Positions 1 through 6,672 of a DNA stretch of 29,844 nt are shown one piece after another (position 1 is the first letter of the stretch; each line of letters opens with the position of its first letter). Position numbers and translations under genes: made by a program. The stretch is from assembly GCA_900546625.1 (NCBI GenBank), contig URDU01000035.1, forward strand, positions 1 to 29,844, given 5' to 3'. Under the pieces are notes generated by a model. The model had not been told where the DNA came from. It made no database searches and worked only from the letters and a program-made list of their open reading frames with translations. The stretch is from an uncultured Lachnobacterium sp. (GTDB lineage: Bacteria; Bacillota; Clostridia; Lachnospirales; Lachnospiraceae).

Positions 1-176
1 GGAGAACCGCGCCACGGACGGCGCGTTTCGACGGTTTCGTCAAGCATAGAAACCCTTCAAGCATAATTTCGTACAGTATCTTACCCACGGAGCGTAGCAC
101 GCGGGATAGTACGTGTGCCACCACGGTACCCGCGGCAGCGCCCCGTACTATATCAATAAACAATGACATCCAATAT
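1..176. other. Non-coding stretch rich in short inverted repeats
   Basis: No credible gene is visible. The stretch is richer in G+C than its surroundings and contains several small potential hairpins: GCGCC/GGCGC near 9-24, GGTTTC/GAAACC near 34-55, and ATAGTACG/CGTACTAT arms near 113-150. The word TCAAGCATA occurs twice (near 40 and 58). GACGGTTTCG near 29-38 recurs near 20924, and CGTAGCACG with a following GATAGT resembles words near 22600-22660. This suggests a dispersed intergenic repeat family. No clear U-tract terminator for the ATPase gene is seen. Confidence 0.4.
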
Positions 177-2258
177 CTACTCAAGCAGATTCTTCATACT
201 GTTCACACTGATAAGAATTGTCGATCCATTGTGTAAAAGTGCCGTCGTAGTCGGCGGAAGCACTCCTGCCACACCAAGAGCAATGAGCCCTGAGTTAAAA
301 CCAACAATCTTTCGATAGTTGCTCTTTATACGTTTCATAAGAGCATTACCTATATATTTAAGAGTAACAATCTGGTAGAGATCATCCGAGCCCACCGTAA
401 TATCGGCAATCTCGCGGGCAATTTCAGCGCCGTCACTGATTGCAATACCAACATTTGCCGCTGAAAGAGCCGGTGAATCATTTATGCCGTCACCAATCAT
501 AATGACCTTTCTGCCCTTAGCCTTTTCTTTCTCCACAAAGGCAGCCTTGTCCTCAGGTAAAACCTCGGCATAATATTCATCTACACCAACTTTTTTTGCA
601 ATGACAGAAGCTGTACGCTCACTATCGCCTGTCATCATGACAACCTTTGATATACCGGCCTTCTTTAATGAAGTAACAACTGCTGCTGCCTCATCACGCA
701 GAGGATCCTCAATACAGATAACTGCTGAAAGCTTACCCTCAATAGCTAGATACAGGTGCGAATAATACAGTGGAAGCGACTCAAACAGCGGCTCCTTTCC
801 GGCAGGAACAACACATTTTTCGTCCTCAAAGACGAAATGATAGCTTCCGATAACAGTACGCTTGCCATTGATGGAGGTCGCAATACCATGAGCCACAATA
901 TACTCCACCTTTGTATGCATTTCCTCATGGGAAAGCTCTCTCTTAGAAGCAGCATCTACCACTGCCTTTGCCATGGAATGAGGGAAATGCTCCTCCAGGC
1001 ATGCTGCCACACGAAGCATGTCATCAGATGAATACTCATCATTGAAGTTCACCACGTCAACCACAGTCGGATGTGCCTTTGTGAGTGTACCGGTCTTGTC
1101 AAAGACGATAGTGTCAGCCTCTGCAACAGCCTCAAGGAACTTGCCTCCTTTTACCGTTACATTATAAAGGCTTGCCTCTCTGATAGCAGAAAGCACAGAG
1201 ATTGGCATAGCAAGCTTAAGTGCACAGCAGAAATCCACCATGAGAATTGACATAGCCTTTGTCACATTCCTTGTCAGAAGATATGTAAGTCCTGTAGCTC
1301 CAAGCGTCCACGGAACAAGCTTGTCAGCATAGTGCTCAGCCTTTCCCTCGAGCTCGGATTTAAGCTTCTCAGACTCCTCTATCATGGTAACAATCTGGTC
1401 AAAACGATTGTTTCCTTCGACCTCCTTGACCCTGACAGTAATCTCACCCTCCTCGACAACAGTGCCTGCAAACACAGTATTGCCAACAGTTCTTTGAATC
1501 GGAACCGACTCACCTGTCAGGGAAGCCTGATTGACCATCGCATCGCCATCTAAGACCTCTCCGTCGAACGGTATGACATTTCCCATGTGTACAACAACCC
1601 TGTCGCCCTTTTCAATCTTTGAGGACTCAACAAGTATCTCCTGATTCTCAGGTGTCTTGAGCCATACTCTGCTCACATTAAGTGACATGCTTCTGGCTAA
1701 ATCATCAACAGACTTCTTGTGCGTCCATTCCTCCAGGAGCTCACCTATTCCAAGCAGAAACATAATAGAGCTTGCAGTTGAAAAATCCTTAGTAATAAGA
1801 GAAACCGTGATGGCAGTCGCATCAAGCACCGGCACCTCTATTTTTCTCTGCAGCAGACACTTAAGTCCAATTCCAATATACTTTATAGAGCGTCCAACAG
1901 TAAGCGCTGTCCTTATTGGCCAAGGCAGCAGGAGCTTTTTACTGTAATGCCAGACAACACTTCCGATAAGCTTTTCCTGATATGAATTATTAAGCTCTCT
2001 TCCTGATGTCTTGATAACAGTCTGTGGCACATTGGCACTCTCATAATGAAAGTGGCGTAGCAGCTCTATAATCTGCTCCCTGTCTCCTACATACTCAATC
2101 ACGGCATCAGCAGTCCTGTCATAAACCTTTACAAAGGTGACATTCCTGTGATTGTGAATCACATAAAGCAGAGTGTCTGCCTGCTCATACGTCATGCGGT
2201 ACTGCTCCATATGAACACGCATACGGCCTCTTGACTCATGCTTAATCGTAAATTTCAT
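177..2258 (-). CDS. P1B-type heavy-metal ATPase with an FCC motif (ferrosome FezB-like candidate)
   Basis: This is a membrane cation pump of the P1B ATPase family. Visible landmarks are the actuator TGES at residues 248-251, the phosphorylation site DKTGT at 387-391, and GDGINDSPAL late in the P domain. The N-terminal region looks like an HMA-type fold but has no CxxC metal site; it starts instead with an arginine-rich stretch (SRGRMRVHM, about 9-17). The intramembrane metal motif, normally CPC, reads FCCALK at 343-348, so the invariant proline is absent. Length (693 aa) is typical. It follows the small DUF6110-like gene after 17 nt and is probably co-transcribed with it. Arg-rich N-termini and loss of the CPC proline fit the P1B-6 group linked to iron ferrosomes, and an upstream Fur-box palindrome agrees with iron. 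The substrate is inferred, not shown; another transition metal remains possible. Confidence 0.85.
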   Translation of the reverse strand: MKFTIKHESRGRMRVHMEQYRMTYEQADTLLYVIHNHRNVTFVKVYDRTADAVIEYVGDREQIIELLRHFHYESANVPQTVIKTSGRELNNSYQEKLIGSVVWHYSKKLLLPWPIRTALTVGRSIKYIGIGLKCLLQRKIEVPVLDATAITVSLITKDFSTASSIMFLLGIGELLEEWTHKKSVDDLARSMSLNVSRVWLKTPENQEILVESSKIEKGDRVVVHMGNVIPFDGEVLDGDAMVNQASLTGESVPIQRTVGNTVFAGTVVEEGEITVRVKEVEGNNRFDQIVTMIEESEKLKSELEGKAEHYADKLVPWTLGATGLTYLLTRNVTKAMSILMVDFCCALKLAMPISVLSAIREASLYNVTVKGGKFLEAVAEADTIVFDKTGTLTKAHPTVVDVVNFNDEYSSDDMLRVAACLEEHFPHSMAKAVVDAASKRELSHEEMHTKVEYIVAHGIATSINGKRTVIGSYHFVFEDEKCVVPAGKEPLFESLPLYYSHLYLAIEGKLSAVICIEDPLRDEAAAVVTSLKKAGISKVVMMTGDSERTASVIAKKVGVDEYYAEVLPEDKAAFVEKEKAKGRKVIMIGDGINDSPALSAANVGIAISDGAEIAREIADITVGSDDLYQIVTLKYIGNALMKRIKSNYRKIVGFNSGLIALGVAGVLPPTTTALLHNGSTILISVNSMKNLLE

Positions 2259-2275
2259 ATGACCGCCTCTTATCT

Positions 2276-2614
2276 CTATGCCTCAGCAGTCTCTGCTGTA
2301 ACCTCAGCCTGCACTGCTTCCTGCTCATCAGCCTTGGCACACTCGCAGACATCCTCAGCTGCATCGGCAACCTTAGCAGCCTCTGCCTTAGCCTCGCGCT
2401 CCTCGTTGATACTCTTAGCCTCAGCAAGAATATCCTCAGCATTCTCCTGAACAGTATTAACAGTCTTCATAACACAATCCTTAGCACGAAGCGCTGCTGC
2501 AGTACACTGTGTATAAGCATGCTTAGCATCCTTGCTTGATAAAATCTTGATACCTGCTGTACCAAAAGCAACACCTGCTGCGAATAAACCTGAAGCTTTC
2601 CAATTAAATGACAT
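2276..2614 (-). CDS. Small DUF6110-like protein upstream of the P1B ATPase
   Basis: A 112-residue protein beginning at an ATG with a strong AGGAGG site 8 nt upstream. The N-terminal 30 residues are Gly/Ala-rich and weakly hydrophobic (GLFAAGVAFGTAGIKIL), like a single membrane-inserting or amphipathic helix. The rest is an Ala/Glu/Lys-rich probable coiled coil ending in a very acidic tail with a lone CEC pair. Small proteins of this type are commonly found directly before metal P-type ATPases, and I recognise the N-terminal pattern as DUF6110-like. It sits in the position occupied by FezA in ferrosome operons, but I cannot show homology to FezA. It is first in a two-gene operon and the Fur-box-like site lies about 160 nt upstream. 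A role as accessory or chaperone for the pump is inferred. Confidence 0.7.
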   Translation of the reverse strand: MSFNWKASGLFAAGVAFGTAGIKILSSKDAKHAYTQCTAAALRAKDCVMKTVNTVQENAEDILAEAKSINEEREAKAEAAKVADAAEDVCECAKADEQEAVQAEVTAETAEA

Positions 2615-2671
2615 AATGTTTTCCTCCTGTATATTTACAAAAATTCTGGTTAAAGTTTACTTACAAGAAAC

Positions 2672-2701
2672 ATTATATTTCCCGGAAATACTGTTATACA
2701 A
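2672..2701 (-). promoter_or_regulatory. Candidate promoter of the metal operon with a palindromic spacer
   Basis: On the minus strand TTGTAT (2696-2701) and TATAAT (2672-2677) are separated by 18 nt. The -10 is perfect and the -35 moderate. The spacer and edge of the -10 contain the palindrome TATTTCC-C-GGAAATA (2676-2690), a possible operator for an unidentified repressor. It lies about 60 nt upstream of the DUF6110-like start codon. Confidence 0.5.
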
Positions 2702-2771
2702 GTCTAATCTCATGCAGTCAGCGCTAATCCAAGCCCGCAAACGCCCCTGCCATGCGCCCTCCCGGACTTAA

Positions 2772-2786
2772 TGATAAAGTTTATCA
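2772..2786. promoter_or_regulatory. Fur-box-like 7-1-7 palindrome
   Basis: The 15-bp sequence TGATAAA-G-TTTATCA is a perfect 7-1-7 palindrome differing from the Bacillus Fur consensus TGATAAT-N-ATTATCA at one base per arm. It lies upstream of the metal operon. On the minus strand it is preceded by a -35-like TTTACA (2789-2794), with the box filling a 17-nt spacer, but the corresponding -10 (TTAAGT) is poor. Iron-responsive control of the operon is inferred. Confidence 0.6.
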
Positions 2787-2836
2787 CTTGTAAACACTTC
2801 TAATATAAGCTGCTCCGCTTCACTCCTATAACGAAA

Positions 2837-2863
2837 AAGAGATATCCATGATGGATATCTCTT
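2837..2863 (-). terminator. Rho-independent terminator of the left tRNA-Gly
   Basis: Complementary arms AAGAGATATCCAT (2837-2849) and ATGGATATCTCTT (2851-2863) form a strong hairpin, followed on the minus strand by a T-run. The same stem occurs after the second tRNA-Gly copy. Confidence 0.8.
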
Positions 2864-2875
2864 CTTATTTATAAG

Positions 2876-2948
2876 AGCGATAGACGGGGCTCGAACCCGC
2901 GGTCTCGACCTTGGCAAGGTCGCGCGTTACCAACTACGCCACTATCGC
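2876..2948 (-). tRNA. tRNA-Gly (anticodon GCC), left copy
   Basis: A 73-nt cloverleaf with acceptor arms GCGATAG/CTATCGC, anticodon stem CGACC/GGTCG, loop TTGCCAA giving anticodon GCC, and T-arm GTTCGAGCC. The CCA end is not encoded. It has its own promoter and terminator and is identical in sequence to the copy at 4666-4738 on the other strand. Confidence 0.95.
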
Positions 2949-2990
2949 ATGTATTAGGTTGTGTGCTCTCTTGTGCTTGGCACGTGTTAT

Positions 2991-3019
2991 ATAATACATG
3001 ATAGTGGCGTATCTGTCAA
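2991..3019 (-). promoter_or_regulatory. Consensus promoter of the left tRNA-Gly
   Basis: TTGACA (3014-3019), a 17-nt spacer and TATTAT (2991-2996) on the minus strand, about 43 nt before the tRNA. The spacer contains TACGCCACTATC, the exact reverse complement of 12 nt from the tRNA 5' end. Confidence 0.85.
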
Positions 3020-3062
3020 CCATTTTTTGAAATTTTTTTGCAACTATTCAAAACCAAATGTT

Positions 3063-4439
3063 TTACAATCGCTTCACAGCATCCATCGCAAGCACCGAGC
3101 GCTCACATTCTTCCGCCGAGAGTGTAATCTGCCAGCAAAGCGGACTGTCTATCATATGCTTTGCCGCATAGCTTAGACCATTTGTCCTTTCATCCAGAAA
3201 CGGTTTATCAATCTGGTTTGGATCACCCAGCAGAATAATCTTTGTGCCCTGACCGGCTCTTGTTATGATTCCCTTCACCTGATTAGGTGTCATGTTCTGC
3301 GCTTCATCTATTATAAGATAGGTCTGTGCTATTGAGCGGCCACGGATGAAATTTAAAGCCTCCGTCTGAATTATTCCACGCTCAAAAACCTCTGCAATCT
3401 TATCGCTCAGCTCCTCCTCGTCATCATATCGCCTCTCATCATCAGAATCCAGAATCTGCTCCAGATTATCTATAACCGGTCTCATGAGCGGAGCAATTTT
3501 CTCCTTCTCATCCCCGGGCAGAAAGCCTATATCATCATCAAACTGTGCATTAGGTCTGCAGACTATTACACGGCGGTACTCCTTTGTCGGATTGTTATAC
3601 ACCTTTTCCATTCCTACTGCCAGCGAATAAAAAGTCTTTGCCGTGCCAGCCATTCCCTTTATTATGACAAGCGGAGCGCTTTTTGCGTCAGTCATGAGTG
3701 CCTCCTGCATGAAATACTGTCCTACATTTCTTGGTGAAATACCGTAGGGCTTGCTCTTTTTGTATACAAGAGGAACTATTTTTTCACCACACACACGTCC
3801 CAGAAGTGTCTTTTTCACATGCTGGTCCGGCTTTATCACCACAAACTCGTTTTCATGAAATACCGGTATAAAGCAATTTCCGTCATCATCACTCAGATAA
3901 GCCTCTTCCACCGAAATCCCTTTCTTTTTAAAATCCTTTACCCTTTCATCCGGGATAAATACCTCTGTCCTGCCTGTATATTTTGCATCCTCATCGGTAA
4001 TCTGCTCATTCTCAAAGTCCTCTGCCGTTATTCCCATAATCTGAGCCTTAAGTCTAAGCACTATATCCTTTGACACAAGAATAACCTGACTTTTCGTGTC
4101 AGCCTCCGTAAGTCCCTTGCACACCTTAAGTATTCTGTTATCAGGCTTGTCATCCGGCAGATCAGGTGGAAGCTCTATATTTACGAAATTCTTTTCTATT
4201 CGCAAAGTACCTCCGCTTTTAAGCTTTACTCCTTCCAGTAAATCGCCATTCTGCCTGTAGCATTCCAATGCGCGTACTGCCGCTCTTGCGTTTGCGCCCT
4301 TTTCACCATCTGCCTTTTTAAGTCCATCCAGCTCCTCGAGCACTACCAGCGGAAGCACCAGATTGTTGTCCTCAAAGCATTCGAGCGCATATGGTGCCTG
4401 TATCAGTACATTGGTATCAATCACATAGGTTTTGGTCAT
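3063..4439 (-). CDS. PhoH family ATPase with N-terminal PIN domain (YlaK-like)
   Basis: A 458-residue two-domain protein. The PIN nuclease-like domain fills about residues 3-140 (start VIDTNVLI with Asp8, further acidic residues LEELDGL near 34-40 and DNRIL at 100). The PhoH ATPase domain spans about 230-455, with Walker A GMAGTAKT at 262-269, Walker B LIIDEAQN at 375-382 and a GDPNQID motif at 405-411. PIN-PhoH proteins are thought to be RNA-directed ATPases or nucleases in the cytosol, possibly in RNA turnover. Start ATG follows an AAGGAG site. The gene reads toward the left tRNA-Gly and diverges from the right one. Three TTTACA repeats at 10-bp spacing lie about 85-110 nt upstream. Confidence 0.92.
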   Translation of the reverse strand: MTKTYVIDTNVLIQAPYALECFEDNNLVLPLVVLEELDGLKKADGEKGANARAAVRALECYRQNGDLLEGVKLKSGGTLRIEKNFVNIELPPDLPDDKPDNRILKVCKGLTEADTKSQVILVSKDIVLRLKAQIMGITAEDFENEQITDEDAKYTGRTEVFIPDERVKDFKKKGISVEEAYLSDDDGNCFIPVFHENEFVVIKPDQHVKKTLLGRVCGEKIVPLVYKKSKPYGISPRNVGQYFMQEALMTDAKSAPLVIIKGMAGTAKTFYSLAVGMEKVYNNPTKEYRRVIVCRPNAQFDDDIGFLPGDEKEKIAPLMRPVIDNLEQILDSDDERRYDDEEELSDKIAEVFERGIIQTEALNFIRGRSIAQTYLIIDEAQNMTPNQVKGIITRAGQGTKIILLGDPNQIDKPFLDERTNGLSYAAKHMIDSPLCWQITLSAEECERSVLAMDAVKRL

Positions 4440-4524
4440 TCACTCACAACTCCTTTAATCATTATTGTATAAGCTCCTATATATTGATTGTACATAAGAT
4501 CATGCATGCAAACTACCAGAATTA

Positions 4525-4550
4525 TGTAAAATATTGTAAATGAATGTAAA
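4525..4550 (-). promoter_or_regulatory. Three phased TTTACA repeats, PhoP-box-like
   Basis: On the minus strand TTTACA occurs three times with 4-bp spacers (TGTAAA on plus at 4525, 4535 and 4545), an exact 10-bp period. Each copy matches the TT(A/T/C)A(C/T)A repeats bound by PhoP in Firmicutes. A possible -10 TACAAT lies at 4487-4492 with no good -35, as is usual for activated promoters. Binding is inferred. Confidence 0.45.
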
Positions 4551-4594
4551 CAGTGTCATCCCTAAAACTTTTTCAAAAAAATTCAAAATAACGG

Positions 4595-4623
4595 TTGACA
4601 GATGTGCCACTATCGTGTATTAT
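4595..4623 (+). promoter_or_regulatory. Consensus promoter of the right tRNA-Gly
   Basis: TTGACA (4595-4600), a 17-nt spacer and TATTAT (4618-4623). The spacer again carries GCCACTATCG, complementary to the tRNA 5' end, although the rest of the spacer has diverged from the left copy. Confidence 0.85.
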
Positions 4624-4665
4624 ATAACACGTGCTCGACACAAGAGAGCACACAACATAACAAAT

Positions 4666-4738
4666 GCGATAGTGGCGTAGTTGGTAACGCGCGACCTTGC
4701 CAAGGTCGAGACCGCGGGTTCGAGCCCCGTCTATCGCT
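4666..4738 (+). tRNA. tRNA-Gly (anticodon GCC), right copy
   Basis: A 73-nt cloverleaf: acceptor GCGATAG/CTATCGC, anticodon stem 4692-4696/4704-4708, anticodon GCC at 4699-4701, discriminator T at 4738, no encoded CCA. Identical to the minus-strand copy at 2876-2948. Confidence 0.95.
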
Positions 4739-4750
4739 CTTATAGCAAAA

Positions 4751-4777
4751 AAGAGATATCCTCAATGGATATCTCTT
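4751..4777 (+). terminator. Rho-independent terminator of the right tRNA-Gly
   Basis: AAGAGATATCC (4751-4761) pairs with GGATATCTCTT (4767-4777), followed by TTT. It is the counterpart of the left-arm terminator. Confidence 0.8.
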
Positions 4778-4856
4778 TTTCGTTATAGGCAGGAATATCT
4801 GTCATACTTTTGCGTTCCCGAACATATTATATATAAAACAACCACAGGAGGCGCAT

Positions 4857-5384
4857 ATGAGTGCAAAAACAAAAATCGTTGTTGTAAAAATGAAGCATGT
4901 CATTCTGACCGGAGTGCTCCTTGGCATACTGCTTCTTCTGATAATTTTCGCTGCTACATATTTCTTTTCAGGTGATGAGCCAAAGCCTGCAGTCGAAGAA
5001 ACCGGCATGTATACACCGGGTGTGTACAATACATCTGTAGCGCTGGGTGGGGCGGCTATCGATGTGTCTGTGGCGGTGGACAGCAATAACATTAACTCCA
5101 TAAGCCTTGAAAACATGACTGATTCGGTGGAAACCATGTATCCGCTTGTTGAGCCTGCTATGAACGAGCTCGTATCGCAGATTGTGCAAAACCAGTCCAC
5201 CGACAATATTTCCTATGCCAATACCAGTCAGTACACCTCCAAGGTGCTGCTCAATGCCATTGATAGTACACTCTCCAAAGCCAAAAAATCTGACAGCTCA
5301 AATACCGAAGAAAATGCAAGGACTGTATCTGAATCACAAAAAGAGTCCGGGGATTCTTCAAATACCGAAAATACCTCGCAGTAA
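4857..5384 (+). CDS. Membrane-anchored protein with a degenerate FMN-binding-like domain
   Basis: A 175-residue protein with a strong AGGAGG site. One hydrophobic segment (about 14-37) acts as signal anchor, placing the remainder outside the cell. Residues about 50-143 follow the layout of small FMN-binding domains (RnfG/NqrC C-terminal type): start YTPGVYNTS, a beta hairpin VSVAVDSNNINSISL, IVQNQSTDNISYANT and a closing TSKVLLNAI helix. The usual SGAT(V)TS flavinylation motif reads SYANTSQYTS, so the FMN-linking threonine is not clearly kept. The C-terminal 30 residues are Ser/Glu/Asn-rich and disordered. The gene is isolated on the plus strand and convergent with the next gene. A possible promoter TTGCGT with TATAAA lies just upstream, and read-through from the tRNA is also possible. 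Function uncertain. Confidence 0.65.
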   Translation: MSAKTKIVVVKMKHVILTGVLLGILLLLIIFAATYFFSGDEPKPAVEETGMYTPGVYNTSVALGGAAIDVSVAVDSNNINSISLENMTDSVETMYPLVEPAMNELVSQIVQNQSTDNISYANTSQYTSKVLLNAIDSTLSKAKKSDSSNTEENARTVSESQKESGDSSNTENTSQ

Positions 5385-5397
5385 CCTGCGAGGTATT
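5370..5397. terminator. Hairpin between convergent genes
   Basis: AATACCTCGCAG (5370-5381) and CTGCGAGGTATT (5386-5397) are perfect 12-bp arms around TAAC, and the stop codon of the plus-strand gene lies in the loop. The T-tracts are weak on both sides; it probably ends transcription in both directions. Confidence 0.6.
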
Positions 5398-5449
5398 CTA
5401 ACTTAATCATATGAATCGTAAAACATATATTATGTATCAAAAATATAAT

Positions 5450-5698
5450 CTACTGCTCACTGTCTGTTGATAATCCCTTTAGATAATCACTGACTGCGCT
5501 GATGTCTGCATAATAGCAGTTCACCGGACGATTCTTCTCATAATACTGATATCCTGAGTAACCGCCCCAGCCTACCAATGCGACTACAGCCGCTGCTGCA
5601 ACAATTCGTGCTATAACACGCTTTACTTTATTTCTGGCATTTGTCTTTTTACGATTTGCCTTTTCATTCTTATATTTATCAACCTTTGCCTGACTCAT
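5450..5698 (-). CDS. Small basic single-pass membrane protein
   Basis: An 82-residue protein of unknown function. The first 30 residues are strongly basic (KANRKKTNARNKVKR). Residues about 31-52 form one Ala/Val-rich membrane helix followed by GYSGYQYYEK, and the C-terminal 30 residues would be outside. Start ATG has an AAAGGAG site 7 nt upstream. It lies 34 nt after proC on the same strand and may share its transcript. It looks like one of the short lysine-rich membrane proteins common in Lachnospiraceae; no catalytic motif is visible. Confidence 0.65.
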   Translation of the reverse strand: MSQAKVDKYKNEKANRKKTNARNKVKRVIARIVAAAAVVALVGWGGYSGYQYYEKNRPVNCYYADISAVSDYLKGLSTDSEQ

Positions 5699-5732
5699 TG
5701 CTTTTCTCCTTTAACTCAATGCAATAATTTTA

Positions 5733-6533
5733 CTACATTTTGCGGGAGATATCAAGGCATTTCATCATAGCTTCAAAAACACTGCTTCTCATGCCCTTTT
5801 CCTCAAGCACGCGCACTGCCTGGATAGTGGTTCCTGCCGGTGAGCATACCATATCCTTAAGCTCGCCCGGATGCTTTCCTGTCTCAAGCACCATTTTTGC
5901 GCTTCCAAGCACTGCCTGAGCTGCAAATGTATATGCCTGGCTCCTTGGCATACCGCCTGCTACAGCCGCATCTGCCATAGACTCAATAAACATAAACACA
6001 TATGCCGGTGAGCTTCCGCTGACTGCTGTCACTACATCCATAAGCTTCTCGTCTATCACCTCTGCCTTTGAGAAGCCGGAGCACAAATCAAGCACTGTAT
6101 CAAGCTCTGCCTGCGATACTTTTTCATTTGCGCAGACTCCCATCATACCCTCGCCAACCATGGCAGGTGTATTTGGCATGGTGCGTATAACCTTTAAGCT
6201 CTTTCCAAACATCTCGTCAAACCACGAAAGTGACTTGCCCGGTGCAATCGAAACAATTATTTCATCGTCACTAACAGTGTCCTTTATCTCCGCTATAACC
6301 TCCTCATAGTACTGTGGCTTTACAGCTAAAAACAGAATGTCTGCAAACTCTGCTACGCTCTTGTTGTCCGCTGTCAGCTTGATTCCAAGCTCCGCAGCAT
6401 TTTTTTCTCTGGAGCTTTCGGTCTTTGCAGATGCAAGAATATCATTTACACCACACTTACCTGATGCAAGCACTCCGTGTATCATTGCCTTTCCCATGTT
6501 TCCACAACCTATGAAGCCTAATTTCTTACTCAT
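5733..6533 (-). CDS. proC: Pyrroline-5-carboxylate reductase
   Basis: Catalyses the NAD(P)H-dependent reduction of pyrroline-5-carboxylate to proline, the last step of proline synthesis, in the cytosol. The N-terminal Rossmann motif GFIGCGNMG is at residues 6-14. The conserved RTMPNTPAMVGEG stretch lies near 117-129, and the C-terminal dimer/active-site signature (VSGSSPAYVFMFIE through CSPAGTT) is complete. Length 266 aa is normal. Start ATG is preceded by AGGAGG with 5-nt spacing. A good promoter lies at 6615-6643, and a small membrane protein gene follows. Confidence 0.96.
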   Translation of the reverse strand: MSKKLGFIGCGNMGKAMIHGVLASGKCGVNDILASAKTESSREKNAAELGIKLTADNKSVAEFADILFLAVKPQYYEEVIAEIKDTVSDDEIIVSIAPGKSLSWFDEMFGKSLKVIRTMPNTPAMVGEGMMGVCANEKVSQAELDTVLDLCSGFSKAEVIDEKLMDVVTAVSGSSPAYVFMFIESMADAAVAGGMPRSQAYTFAAQAVLGSAKMVLETGKHPGELKDMVCSPAGTTIQAVRVLEEKGMRSSVFEAMMKCLDISRKM

Positions 6534-6614
6534 ATTATCCTCCTGTCGTAATCAATATATCTGACTATTCAAAGCATCCAAAATCATGTTTAACAGTCAG
6601 TATTTTTGCAAACT

Positions 6615-6643
6615 ATTTTAGCACACTTCATGCAATCATGCAA
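6615..6643 (-). promoter_or_regulatory. Promoter of proC
   Basis: TTGCAT (6638-6643), a 17-nt spacer and TAAAAT (6615-6620) on the minus strand. TTGCATGA is repeated in tandem over the -35 (6628-6643), a possible operator. It lies directly after the Lrp-type gene. Confidence 0.65.
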
Positions 6644-6672
6644 AATGCTAATATTCCTATATCTTATTAACA

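Larger units (their letters stand above)
2834..3045 (-). repeat. Left arm of an inverted duplication (tRNA-Gly unit)
   Basis: Reverse complement of this arm matches 4575-4780 across promoter, leader, the complete tRNA-Gly gene and the terminator. The tRNA part is identical; the flanks differ by scattered bases. The arm borders are approximate. Confidence 0.8.
4575..4780 (+). repeat. Right arm of an inverted duplication (tRNA-Gly unit)
   Basis: Matches the reverse complement of 2834-3045 from the A-rich stretch before the promoter, through TTGACA, TATTATATAACACG, the AAGAGAGCACACAAC leader, the tRNA and the terminator hairpin. The two arms enclose the phoH-like gene. Confidence 0.8.

Noticed and set aside
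2238..2450. Opposite-strand and other-frame open frames over the DUF6110-like gene
   Set aside because: They are by-products of its Ala/Glu-rich codons; only the minus-strand frame has AGGAGG and sensible composition.
2834..4780. Integrative element using tRNA-Gly as attachment site
   Set aside because: The repeats are inverted, not direct, and contain whole tRNA genes with promoters. Only a housekeeping phoH lies between them, with no integrase.
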